Origin: Campylobacter concisus
GTDB taxonomy: Bacteria > Campylobacterota > Campylobacteria > Campylobacterales > Campylobacteraceae
Direction: 5' to 3'
NCBI RefSeq assembly: GCF_002913225.1
Contig: NZ_PPAW01000057.1
Span: 62,001-126,000 of the forward strand
Length of the DNA stretch: 64,000 nt
Shown: positions 47,041 through 55,275 of the stretch, piece after piece
Layout: every line of letters starts with the position of its first letter
Numbering within the stretch: position 1 is the stretch's first letter
The notes under the pieces: model-generated
The model's input: the letters and a program-made list of their open reading frames with translations, nothing else
The model's database searches: none
What the model was told of the DNA's origin: nothing
Position numbers and translations under genes: made by a program

Positions 47041-48289
47041 ATTTTCTAAATTTGCCCTTGTTTTTTTGCCACTTTTTGGCTTTGCAAACGTCCTTCAAGA
47101 TGCGATAAATAACGCTAGCCCTGGCGATGTGATAAAGCTGGGGGATGCCGTTTATGAAGGTGGCATAACGATAAATAAGCCTCTTAGCATCATCGGCGAG
47201 GGCAAAAATGCCCACATAAAAGGTGACGGCAAGGGCAGTGTTATAAAGATCATCGCTTCAAACGTGACACTTAAAAATTTAAAGATAAGTGGCAGTGGCA
47301 ACGACCTTGGCGAGCTTGACGCTGGCATAGGCTGTGACAAGGCAAATAATGTTGAAATTTCTAAAAACGACATAAGCGATGTGCTTTTTGGGATTGATTT
47401 TAAAGAGTGCAGCAGCTCAAAGATCACTGAAAACAACATCACCTCAAAAAAGGGCGCTAGCCTTGGCTTTAGAGGTGATGCGGTGAGACTTTGGTATAGC
47501 CATGAAAATTTGATCGAGCATAACAACATCCGTGACAGCCGTGACATGGTCGCATGGTACGCAAGCCACAATAAATTTCTAAGCAACAAAGCAGTTGGCA
47601 GCAGATACTCGCTGCATTTTATGTATGCTAATCAAAATTTAGTCGAAAATAACGAATTTATAGGCAACGCTGTTGGTATGTTTTTTATGTATTCAGCTAG
47701 TTCAAATATAAAAAATAATCTCGTTATGGACAGTGACGGCGCCTTTGGTATCGGCATCGGACTAAAGGACGTGTCTGACTTTACGATAGAAAACAACACT
47801 CTTATCTATAACGCGCGTGGCATCTTGCTTGATAACTCGCCGTTTCAGCCGGGATCAACTATAAATTTTATAGGCAATAAAATTTTACACAACGTAGTTG
47901 GCGTCTATTTTCACGCCACGCAAGGCACAAGCATCTTTGAAAACAACGACTTTATCGGCAACATGGACATCGTCGTAAACGACACCCCAGGCGAAAAGAT
48001 GTTACTAAATAGATGGAGCAAGAACTACTATGATGAGTATGAGAGCTTTGATAGAGATAAAGATGGCTACGGCGACACGCCATTTTTGCACCTCTCATAC
48101 ATCGATCAGCTCTGGCAGTACTATCCAAATTTGCAGTTTTTCTACGGCTCAAGCGTCTTTAGCGTCTTAAATTTCTTAGCCAAACTCGCTCCATTTTCTG
48201 AGCCGATAAAGCTACTTGAAGATAATTCGCCTAGGATAAAACCGCTCGATGCTTCAAATTTCAACGCTTTAAAGGCGAAACGTGGATAG
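47033..48289 (+). CDS. nosD: NosD copper-site maturation protein
   Basis: This 418-residue periplasmic right-handed beta-helix protein has a signal peptide (ending FGFA). Repeats of the type NVEISKNDISDVLFGIDFK and LVENNEFIGNAVGMFFMYSA run from residue 60 to 320. NosD works with the NosFY ABC transporter to supply sulfur for CuZ assembly. It overlaps nosB and nosG by 8 bases each. Confidence 0.93.
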   Translation: MRKFSKFALVFLPLFGFANVLQDAINNASPGDVIKLGDAVYEGGITINKPLSIIGEGKNAHIKGDGKGSVIKIIASNVTLKNLKISGSGNDLGELDAGIGCDKANNVEISKNDISDVLFGIDFKECSSSKITENNITSKKGASLGFRGDAVRLWYSHENLIEHNNIRDSRDMVAWYASHNKFLSNKAVGSRYSLHFMYANQNLVENNEFIGNAVGMFFMYSASSNIKNNLVMDSDGAFGIGIGLKDVSDFTIENNTLIYNARGILLDNSPFQPGSTINFIGNKILHNVVGVYFHATQGTSIFENNDFIGNMDIVVNDTPGEKMLLNRWSKNYYDEYESFDRDKDGYGDTPFLHLSYIDQLWQYYPNLQFFYGSSVFSVLNFLAKLAPFSEPIKLLEDNSPRIKPLDASNFNALKAKRG

Positions 48290-48959
48290 AAGAAATTTTA
48301 TGATAATTGGCTCAGCCGCAGCGGTGGCTGGATATGCCATAGGCAAGTTTTTGCCAAAAAGTAGTGGCGATAAGCTCTATCTTAGGCCACCAGGGGCTGT
48401 TGATGACTTTGATGATCTTTGCGTAAAATGTGGTCAGTGTGTGCAAGTCTGCCCTTATCATAGTATAAATTTACTTGATATAGAAGATGGCTACTCAAGT
48501 GGCTCAGCTCACATCGACGCCAAAGAGCGAGGCTGCTACTTGTGCGACCTTTTCCCATGCGTGCTAGCCTGTCCTAGCGGTGCGCTCGATCACGCGACAA
48601 AGGTCGTGGGTGATGTCAAAATGGGCGTTGCAGTTTTAAGTGATACGGCGGCCTGTTTGAGCTTGAAAAGAGAAAATTTAAGTGAAGCTGGCGTTAAGCA
48701 TCTACTTGATCGCAAAGCCTATAACGACAGAGAAGAGGCGCTAAAAGATAAGGTAAAAGGCAAGATCGGTCAAATTTGCGATCTTTGCGTCACGCTTTGC
48801 CCAGTTGGCGATAGCGCGATAGTGATGAGCGAGACAAATTTACCACTTATAAAAAGTGGCTGCGTGGGTTGTGGCGTTTGCGCTGAGGTCTGCCCAGCAA
48901 AGATCATAAATATCGCCCCAAAGATGAGTTATGACGAAATTTACAAGGAGAAAAAATGA
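48282..48959 (+). CDS. nosG: NosG, NapG/MauM-type ferredoxin
   Basis: The 225-residue periplasmic iron-sulfur protein has a Tat signal (MDRRNFMIIGSAAAVAG) and four cysteine clusters: CVKCGQCVQVCP, CYLCDLFPCVLACP, CDLCVTLCP and CVGCGVCAEVCP. With NosH it is thought to carry electrons from menaquinol towards NosZ. The start is GTG inside the end of nosD. Overlaps nosC1 by 4 bases. Confidence 0.92.
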   Translation: MDRRNFMIIGSAAAVAGYAIGKFLPKSSGDKLYLRPPGAVDDFDDLCVKCGQCVQVCPYHSINLLDIEDGYSSGSAHIDAKERGCYLCDLFPCVLACPSGALDHATKVVGDVKMGVAVLSDTAACLSLKRENLSEAGVKHLLDRKAYNDREEALKDKVKGKIGQICDLCVTLCPVGDSAIVMSETNLPLIKSGCVGCGVCAEVCPAKIINIAPKMSYDEIYKEKK

Positions 48960-49507
48960 GAGCAATAATACCTTTAGTAGCTGCTGCGTTGCTATTTGTC
49001 GGCTGTGAAAAGAGTGAGGACAAAGCGCAAGAGGCTGCTAGCGAGCAAGGCACAAAAGTAGCGACAAGTGCTAGCATAAAGGTCGAAAAAAATGAAAACA
49101 ACGAGAGTGCAAATAAGCAAAATGAATTTATAAAATACGACATGCACGGCGAAAAAAGCGTTAAATTTGGACTTGAAGATAACAACGTAAGCCGCCAGAT
49201 CGGAGCGCTTGCCATGGTAAAAAGCCCGCTTCAAAGTATAAATTTAAGGCTTATAAAGGGCAGACTTAGCAAGGACTTCATCACTAAGTGCTCAGCCTGC
49301 CACGATGACTACGCAAATGGTATCATCGGACCATCTCTTCTAACAAAGAGCGAGGATGAAATTTATAAGATGATAAACGCTTATAAAAACAAAGAGAAGG
49401 TAAATGTGCTGATGCGTGATCTTGTTAAAAAAATGGATGAGAGTGAGATTAGAAAATTAGCCAAAGAGATAAGCGATTTTAATGCGCAGTTTAGGAGCAA
49501 ACAATGA
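48956..49507 (+). CDS. nosC1: NosC1 mono-heme cytochrome c lipoprotein
   Basis: The 183-residue protein has a lipobox (LLFVGC, C17), a charged low-complexity linker (about 20-60), and one heme site CSACH at residues 112-116 with a distal GPSLL segment. It is the first of two tandem cytochromes that occur in Wolinella-type nos clusters. Overlaps nosC2 by 4 bases. Confidence 0.88.
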   Translation: MRAIIPLVAAALLFVGCEKSEDKAQEAASEQGTKVATSASIKVEKNENNESANKQNEFIKYDMHGEKSVKFGLEDNNVSRQIGALAMVKSPLQSINLRLIKGRLSKDFITKCSACHDDYANGIIGPSLLTKSEDEIYKMINAYKNKEKVNVLMRDLVKKMDESEIRKLAKEISDFNAQFRSKQ

Positions 49508-49965
49508 AAATCGGAAAAATCATAACGATCATTTTAGCGGTGCTAATATGTGGCATCATGGTGTTTATGCTAAGCCAAACTCCGCCTAAAAAGGAGAAAG
49601 CAGAAGCTAGCGTTCAGCCAAAAGTGGAGCAAAATATCTCAAAAGAGCAGACAAAGTCTAGCGAGGAATTTGCCAGCGAAGATGAGCTAAAAAAGGTAAA
49701 AGAGCTAAGCCTAAGCGTGGCTAAGACGCAAAATGAAGGCGTTAGCAAGCAATACCTAACCTCTTGCGCACCATGTCACGGCGCAAATGGCAAGGGCATA
49801 GTAGCGCCTGACATCACTCATCTAAGCAAGGACGAGCTTCTTAAAAAACTAGCTGATTATAAGGCTGGCAAGGTGCAAAACACGCTTATGAAGGGACTGC
49901 TTACAAACGTTAGCGACAGCGATCTAAACAGCCTTGCTGATGAAATTTCTAAATTTAAAAAGTAA
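49504..49965 (+). CDS. nosC2: NosC2 membrane-anchored mono-heme cytochrome c
   Basis: The 153-residue protein has an N-terminal membrane anchor (residues 5-25), a Lys/Glu-rich linker and CAPCH at residues 88-92 followed by GANGKGIVAPDI. It is likely a periplasmic electron carrier from the NosGH dehydrogenase to the heme domain of NosZ. Starts inside nosC1; 2 bases before nosH. Confidence 0.88.
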   Translation: MKIGKIITIILAVLICGIMVFMLSQTPPKKEKAEASVQPKVEQNISKEQTKSSEEFASEDELKKVKELSLSVAKTQNEGVSKQYLTSCAPCHGANGKGIVAPDITHLSKDELLKKLADYKAGKVQNTLMKGLLTNVSDSDLNSLADEISKFKK

Positions 49966-49967
49966 AA

Positions 49968-50867
49968 ATGGATAAATATAACGTTCGTGCGACCATTAGA
50001 AACGTAAGCTTTCTAAGCACGCTAATAACGACTACAAAAGATGGCAAAAAGCGCCCAAGCATACGTTTTTGGCGAATTTTTACCATTGTATTAGTTCATC
50101 TTTTATTTGTGCTCTCTTACAGGGTCGATGTGCAAATTTTAGAGGGCGACATCAGCGCCTCAAGGATACTTGGCTTTCACCTAGCAGACGCATTTATGAG
50201 CTTGCAAGTCTTTTTAGCAACGCATGAAATTCATGTAAATTTACTAATCGGCTCGCTTAGCATCCTAGCCTTTTACATCATTTTTGGCGGCAGGGGCTTT
50301 TGCTCGTGGGTTTGCCCATACTCACTTATAAGCGAGATAGCTGAGAAAATTCATGAAAATTTACGCGCCAAAAAGATAGTAAAACCGCGAGTTTTTGACA
50401 CAAAGTGGCGATACGCTTTTACTATTTTGTTTTTGGCTCTTAGCTTTGCTAGCTCAAGCTTAGTCTTTGAAATTTTTAACGTCGTTGGGATATTTTCAAG
50501 ATTTATCATCTATGGCTACTTTCACGCTATCTGGTTAGTTGTGGCTATGCTTGTGGTTGAGATTTTCTTCTCACGCAGGGCGTGGTGTAGGTATGTTTGC
50601 CCTATTGGAGCGACTTATTCGCTACTAGCAAAGCCAAATGCTATAAAGGTCAGCTGGGATAAAGAAAAGTGCGACCACTGCTTAGTTTGCAGCGATGTTT
50701 GCCTAGTGCCACACGTGCTTTTTATGACAAAAAAAGGCGCAAAAACTGATGATAGTAAAAAGCTCTTTAGGATAGCTGGTGCTGACTGCACGCTTTGTGG
50801 CAGGTGTATCGACGTTTGCCACCAAGATGCGCTTAAATTTGACAACGGCTTTAAGAAACTCATATAA
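49968..50867 (+). CDS. nosH: NosH, NapH-type membrane iron-sulfur protein
   Basis: The 299-residue protein has four membrane helices, the conserved loops GFCSWVCPYSLISE and AWCRYVCPIGATYSL, and two ferredoxin clusters near the C-terminus (CDHCLVCSDVC and CTLCGRCIDVC). Homologous NapH forms a quinol dehydrogenase with NapG. Here it probably pairs with NosG. Confidence 0.92.
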   Translation: MDKYNVRATIRNVSFLSTLITTTKDGKKRPSIRFWRIFTIVLVHLLFVLSYRVDVQILEGDISASRILGFHLADAFMSLQVFLATHEIHVNLLIGSLSILAFYIIFGGRGFCSWVCPYSLISEIAEKIHENLRAKKIVKPRVFDTKWRYAFTILFLALSFASSSLVFEIFNVVGIFSRFIIYGYFHAIWLVVAMLVVEIFFSRRAWCRYVCPIGATYSLLAKPNAIKVSWDKEKCDHCLVCSDVCLVPHVLFMTKKGAKTDDSKKLFRIAGADCTLCGRCIDVCHQDALKFDNGFKKLI

Positions 50868-50876
50868 GGAAATTTT

Positions 50877-51530
50877 TTGATAGATATAAAAGAAGTAACG
50901 AAAATTTTTGGCTCACAAAAGATACTTGATAGCGTCAGTCTAAATGTAAAAGCTGGCGAAAAGATAGCGATACTTGGGCAAAATGGAGCTGGCAAAAGCT
51001 CGCTCATGCGTATCATCTTGGGCGAGTTTGTGCCAAATAGCGGAAGCGTCGCGATAAATGGCGTAAATACCCTAAAAGATAGAAAAGAGGCGCTAAAGTT
51101 TATCTCATTTGTGCCGCAAACCCCGCCACCACTTAAATTTAGCCTGCGTGAGCTTTGCGAGTTTGTCTGCAAAAGCTCAAATGTCAAATTTGAAGATATT
51201 GAGAAATTTAGCAAGCTTTTAGAGCTTGACCTGCATGCAAATTTAAACAAGTCCTTTTACAAACTATCAGGCGGCATGAAGCAAAAGATGTTAATAGCCA
51301 TCGCATTTGCCAAAGATAGTGAAATCTTGATGTTTGACGAGCCAACGGCAAATTTGGATGTAAAAGCAAGGGAGTCTTTTAAAAATTTGCTAGATAACTT
51401 CACGCAAAATAAGACGCTAGTTTTCATCTCACACCGCATAGATGAGATCGCTCATCTGCTTGATAGATGCGTCTATATGGACCTTGGCAAGATCATCAAA
51501 GAAGAAAATTTAAGGAGCAAGAGTGAATAA
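50877..51530 (+). CDS. nosF: NosF ABC transporter ATPase
   Basis: The 217-residue ATPase has Walker A GQNGAGKSS near residue 35, the signature LSGGM near 131, Walker B ILMFDEPT near 151 and the switch His in SHRIDE. It powers NosY for CuZ assembly together with NosD. The start is TTG with AAGGAA 5 bases upstream. Overlaps nosY by 8 bases. Confidence 0.94.
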   Translation: MIDIKEVTKIFGSQKILDSVSLNVKAGEKIAILGQNGAGKSSLMRIILGEFVPNSGSVAINGVNTLKDRKEALKFISFVPQTPPPLKFSLRELCEFVCKSSNVKFEDIEKFSKLLELDLHANLNKSFYKLSGGMKQKMLIAIAFAKDSEILMFDEPTANLDVKARESFKNLLDNFTQNKTLVFISHRIDEIAHLLDRCVYMDLGKIIKEENLRSKSE

Positions 51531-52350
51531 CCTTTTTTTAATAGCAAAACTAGACGTCAAAGAGTCGTTTCGCTCGAGGTGGTTTGCGATCTATGCGCTT
51601 CTTTTTTCTGCTTTGATGATAGGATTTTTATTTAGCGGAGTGACCGACTCGCGCGTGCTAGGCTTTTCTGGGCTAACAAGGGCGCTACTTTTGTTTATAC
51701 AAATTTGCGTCATCATCGTGCCGATATTTATCCTCATCTCAACCGTTAGAAGCATAAATCAAGACAGGGACACAAACCTGCTTGAGTACGTGCTAAGCTT
51801 CCCGCTAAGCCTTAAAGAGTACTACTTTGGCAAGGCGCTTGGGCGGACATTTGTCGTTTTTGTACCGCTTTTGTTTTCGCTTTTGCTTTGCGTGGTGGTT
51901 GGCTTTATAAAGGGCGTGTCGATACCTTGGGGCGTGCTGGTGCTTTACTTTGGCCTGCTTTTTAGCCTAAGTATCGTCTTTTTGTCGCTTGGCTTTTTTA
52001 TATCAAGCCTTATTAAAAATCAAGAAACTGGTCAAGGCGTGGCATTTTTGCTCTGGCTTATCATGCTAGCTTTTATCGATCTAGCGCTCATTGGGCTGCT
52101 TATGCGAAGCTCTGTCGATGAGTACGTCATCTACACCATCGCGATGTTAAATCCGATCGAGCTTTTTAGGATAGCAGCGCTTAGCCTTTTTGATCCAAAT
52201 TTAGCAGTCATCGGCACTGCGTCTTATTTTATCTTAGGCACATTTTCAAAAGCGACCTTCGTAGCTTACGCGATCATCTATCCTTTGGTGCTTGGCGCGA
52301 TCTTGCTAGTTTGCGGCTATTTGGGCTTTAGCAAGAGAGATCTTGTTTGA
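51523..52350 (+). CDS. nosY: NosY ABC transporter permease
   Basis: The 275-residue permease has six membrane segments. The cytoplasmic loop RSINQDRDTNLLEYVLSFPL with SLKEYYFGKALGR and the PIELFRIA segment are typical of NosY. It is the last recognised nos gene. No nosL follows. Confidence 0.94.
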   Translation: MNNLFLIAKLDVKESFRSRWFAIYALLFSALMIGFLFSGVTDSRVLGFSGLTRALLLFIQICVIIVPIFILISTVRSINQDRDTNLLEYVLSFPLSLKEYYFGKALGRTFVVFVPLLFSLLLCVVVGFIKGVSIPWGVLVLYFGLLFSLSIVFLSLGFFISSLIKNQETGQGVAFLLWLIMLAFIDLALIGLLMRSSVDEYVIYTIAMLNPIELFRIAALSLFDPNLAVIGTASYFILGTFSKATFVAYAIIYPLVLGAILLVCGYLGFSKRDLV

Positions 52351-52440
52351 TTGTTTTTTGTTAAATAAGAGTTGGCTTTAAATTTAGACGAGGCTTGTAT
52401 TATTCCACTCGTCCAACAAGAAACCTCCTTTTTGTAATGA

Positions 52441-52467
52441 CCCCCTTTCCCCCAAAGGGGGTTTGTC
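52441..52467 (+). terminator. Hairpin between the nos cluster and the Sel1 protein gene
   Basis: CCCCCTTT/AAAGGGGG with a CCCCC loop, followed by TTTGTCT, only 17 bases before the next start codon. A weaker stem GACGAG/CTCGTC lies at 52387-52413. Confidence 0.6.
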
Positions 52468-52477
52468 TCTGAAATTT

Positions 52478-52885
52478 ATGAAAAAATCCATTTTATTTTT
52501 AGCCTTTGCCGTTTTATCTCTAAGCGCAAACTGGGATGAAAATATGCAAAACTGCATCAACAAAAGTGACGCAAAAGCTTGCGATAGCTTTACTAAAAAG
52601 CTTTCAAGCGAGTGCGAGAACAAAGACAAAACCTCTTGCTTTTTATATGCTGACATGCTAGGCCGAGGCCTTGGCGTTGAAAAAGATCTGGTTAGATCTT
52701 ATGAGATATTTAAGTCGCTTTGTGAAAATGGCAGCAGCGAAGCTTGCTATGAGCTAGCTACAAAATATCTGCAAGGAAACGGCGTAGAGCAGAGCTTTGA
52801 TCTATCTGCAAATGCCCTTGATAAAGCTTGCAAAATGGGCAGCAAACGAGCCTGCAACGTCCTAGAGCTTGTGCCTAAGAATTAG
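52478..52885 (+). CDS. Secreted Sel1-repeat, cysteine-rich protein (Hcp-like)
   Basis: The 135-residue exported protein has a signal peptide (MKKSILFLAFAVLSLSA). About three Sel1-like repeats follow, with cysteines at regular places: CFLYADMLGRGLGVEKDL, CYELATKYLQGNGVEQS and CKMGSKRACNVLE. Helicobacter/Campylobacter Hcp proteins have this plan, with disulfides closing each repeat. The start at 52478 gives a proper signal peptide. It sits where nosL could be expected but is unrelated. The ribosome-binding site is weak. Confidence 0.8.
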   Translation: MKKSILFLAFAVLSLSANWDENMQNCINKSDAKACDSFTKKLSSECENKDKTSCFLYADMLGRGLGVEKDLVRSYEIFKSLCENGSSEACYELATKYLQGNGVEQSFDLSANALDKACKMGSKRACNVLELVPKN

Positions 52886-52953
52886 AATTTATAAATTTAA
52901 TTGAGCTTTTTTGCAAATTTTAAAATTTGTCCGACATTTGTATGTATGATGAA

Positions 52954-53226
52954 GCAAATTTTCAAATTTCACTCACTCGCAAGAATTGACTACTAAAATT
53001 TGGCTTCGCTTACAGCTTAGCTCAAATTTTAGAGCCGAAATTACTCGTTCATGAAATTTTAAAATTTGACCGATACTTATCTGACTTGATAAAGAAAATT
53101 TGCCGTAATTTTTAACTGCATGCAGTGCGAAGCACTGAAGCATGCACCTTGAACGTGTCAGGGTAGAGGGATTATTAAGGGAGAAGGGAGTGACTTCGTA
53201 ATTCAAGCTCCCTTCTCCCTTAATGA
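52954..53226 (+). repeat. Composite repeat ABC, copy 1
   Basis: Part A (52954-53068) runs from GCAAATTTT to AAATTTTAAAATTTG with imperfect inverted ends and an inner CTAAAATTTG/CAAATTTTAG pairing. Part B (53118-53145) is GCATGC AGTGC GAA GCACT GAA GCATGC. Part C (53175-53223) is a 16 bp perfect stem TTAAGGGAGAAGGGAG/CTCCCTTCTCCCTTAA around a loop containing ACTTCGTAA. Confidence 0.75.
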
Positions 53227-53256
53227 AAAAACAGGAGTTATATGTCCGTTCGTTTT

Positions 53257-53528
53257 GCAAATTTTAAAATCTTACTCACTCGCCTTAGCAGACTACTAAA
53301 TTTAGGTTGCACTACGTTTAGCACTAAATTTAGAGCCGTGATATGCTCGCTCATAAATTTTAAAATTTGCCTGATGATAAAGCGCATGCAGTGCGTAGCA
53401 CTGACGCATGCCACTTCTAGCGTCGTCGGGCTTTACTTCGACTTCGTCTCGTAACTGCAAGCAGACGTGGGATTTAAAAAGTGGGATAAGGGGACGGCCT
53501 CGTAACTCGAGTCCCCTTGTCTCCCTTT
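53257..53528 (+). repeat. Composite repeat ABC, copy 2
   Basis: Same order and length (272 bp) as copy 1. A (53257-53370) is diverged. B (53384-53411) keeps GCATGC AGTGC GTA GCACT GAC GCATGC. C (53483-53525) has a different stem, AAGGGGAC/GTCCCCTT plus GGGA/TCCC, with the loop GGCCTCGTAACTCGA. Confidence 0.72.
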
Positions 53529-53567
53529 TGAAAAACAAAACTTTAAATTTTAAAAAAACTTTAATTT

Positions 53568-53710
53568 ACAAATTTTAAATTTTCACTCACTCGCAAGAGT
53601 TGGCTACTAAAATTTGGCTTCGCTTACAGCTTAGCTCAAATTTTAGAGCCGAAATTGCTCGTTCATGAAATTTTAAAATTTATCCGAGTTTTTAAGCGCA
53701 TGTAGCGAGA
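53568..53710 (+). repeat. Composite repeat, part A with truncated B
   Basis: A (53568-53681) is nearly identical to copy 1. It is followed by GCGCATGTAGCG, the start of B; C is missing. Confidence 0.7.
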
Positions 53711-54105
53711 TACCTTTTTTACGTCGCTAAATAAAACATTATGAACCACGTTCAATAGTAATAAAAATAAAATTTAAAATGTTAATTTTTCTTTTATACA
53801 AAGCATATATTTTTACCATTTTTAAAGAGAAATTTTTCTATTAAATGCCTAAATATAGTGATTTAATTTAGTATTACGTAGAATTTCTTTTTTATTAACT
53901 AAAAATTTCATTAAATTTTATATTTAAATAATAACATTTCATCGTCCTAAACGGACCCTCCTTTTTGTAGCGGTTAAGACTTTGCTTCCCCCTTTTCTGG
54001 CTTTTCCGCACACACAAAGAGGAGTTTTCTATCTTTTAAAATCAAATTTTTACCTTTCTAAACTCAAATTTCACAAACGTCACTTTCTTTTTAAAATTAT
54101 ATTTT

Positions 54106-54150
54106 GATAATGGTTTTAAAAATTATAAAAGCAAAAATCTTATAAAATTG
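54106..54150 (+). promoter_or_regulatory. Probable Fur-controlled promoter of the iron-uptake genes
   Basis: TTTTGATAATGGTTTTAA around 54103-54120 resembles a Fur box. A -10-like TATAAAAT follows at 54141-54148, and TATTATCA at 54156-54163 could be a further half site. Confidence 0.45.
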
Positions 54151-54192
54151 CGAGCTATTATCAAGACTAACTTTTAAAAGGTGGCAAAAGGG

Positions 54193-55275
54193 GTGAAATT
54201 TTTAAATTTAAAGCTTTTTTACAAGGTGCATGCATATTTGTCGCTTCTCTTTTTTATCCCGCTTGTCGTAGTTTGCTTTAGCGGCGCGATCCTGGTTTAT
54301 AAAGACGAGCTAAACAGTCTTTTTCGCCCAAATATTGTAAATGTAAATTTAAACAAAGAAAATTTGAGCAAAAGGATCAGCTTTGATGAGCTAAGAGATA
54401 TCGTCGCAAGCGAGCTTGGCGGCTACGAGATGGTTGGCATAAACATCGATGCAAACCCTAAAAAATGTGACAAAATTTGGCTAATCGAGCACAACGACAG
54501 CAAAAAAGAGTGGAAATTTATCTATTTTGACGCTTTTAACGGCAAGATAAAGAGCAAGCCAATAGCACACGATGAGGGATTTTTCGGAGTTTTGGCGCAT
54601 ATCCATGAGGAGCTGCTTCTTGAAAAAAGTGGCAACATTATCCTCTTTTTGACAGCTATTTTTACATTTTTTATCTGCATTAGCGGCTTTGTGATCTACC
54701 GCAAATTTTGGCTAACTCTGCTTAGACTGCGCGTAAATGGCCTAAATGTTTTTATGAACGACATCCACAAGATAATAGGAATTTTTTGCACGCCAGTTTT
54801 ACTGCTCATTTGCATAAGCGGCGCTTGGTGGGAATTTCAGATGGCACGCGCGCCAGAGTTTAAAGATGACTTCGCAATAGACGCAAAAATTTATAACAAG
54901 AGCTTATCCCTTGATGAGCTGGTGGCTAGATCGAAAAAGGACATAAAAGGCTTTGAGCCACACTTCATCTCGCTACCTTTCATGCAAGGGGCAAACATCC
55001 GCATCTTTGGCTACGTGATGTGGCAAAGCTTTTTGCATAACGAATACTCAAGCGTGATCACTTATGACAAAGATAGCGGCAAGCTAGTTAGCGTCCTAGA
55101 CATAAAAAATGCAAATTTAAGCGAGAAAATCCTCTCAGCCTTTAGGAGATCGCACTTTGGAAACTACAACCAAACTACAAAATTTATCTGGTTTATAGTG
55201 GGCATCTCGCCGTTAGTTTTGAGTATCTCAGGGCTTTATCTGTGGTTTAGAAAATTTAAAAGGAGAAAAAAATGA
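54193..55275 (+). CDS. PepSY-type inner-membrane protein of siderophore-iron uptake
   Basis: The 360-residue protein has four membrane segments (about 12-35, 150-175, 195-220, 330-350). Conserved histidines lie at FYKVHAYLSL, LAHIHEELL, NDIHKIIG and RRSHFGNYN. These PepSY_TM proteins are thought to be heme-containing reductases that release iron from siderophores. The start is taken at GTG 54193, 8 bases after AAAGGTGG; GTG 54181 is an alternative. Overlaps the receptor gene by 4 bases. Confidence 0.85.
   Translation: MKFLNLKLFYKVHAYLSLLFFIPLVVVCFSGAILVYKDELNSLFRPNIVNVNLNKENLSKRISFDELRDIVASELGGYEMVGINIDANPKKCDKIWLIEHNDSKKEWKFIYFDAFNGKIKSKPIAHDEGFFGVLAHIHEELLLEKSGNIILFLTAIFTFFICISGFVIYRKFWLTLLRLRVNGLNVFMNDIHKIIGIFCTPVLLLICISGAWWEFQMARAPEFKDDFAIDAKIYNKSLSLDELVARSKKDIKGFEPHFISLPFMQGANIRIFGYVMWQSFLHNEYSSVITYDKDSGKLVSVLDIKNANLSEKILSAFRRSHFGNYNQTTKFIWFIVGISPLVLSISGLYLWFRKFKRRKK

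Larger units (their letters stand above)
52886..54192. other. 1.3 kb non-coding region with composite repeats
   Basis: No believable gene is present. The left 800 bp contain two full composite repeats and one truncated copy, listed separately. 53740-54080 is plain AT-rich sequence. Its CCCTCCTTTTTGTA at 53958-53971 resembles the ACCTCCTTTTTGTA motif at 52423-52436 beyond nosY. The right end holds the promoter of the iron-uptake genes. Confidence 0.7.

Noticed and set aside
52351-52477. Remnant of nosL after nosY
   Set aside because: No frame in this spacer shows a lipobox or the Cys/Met motifs of NosL.
52973-53538. Reading frames of 70-95 codons on both strands
   Set aside because: They lie wholly inside the composite repeats, read through GC-rich hairpins, lack ribosome-binding sites and have no protein-like pattern.
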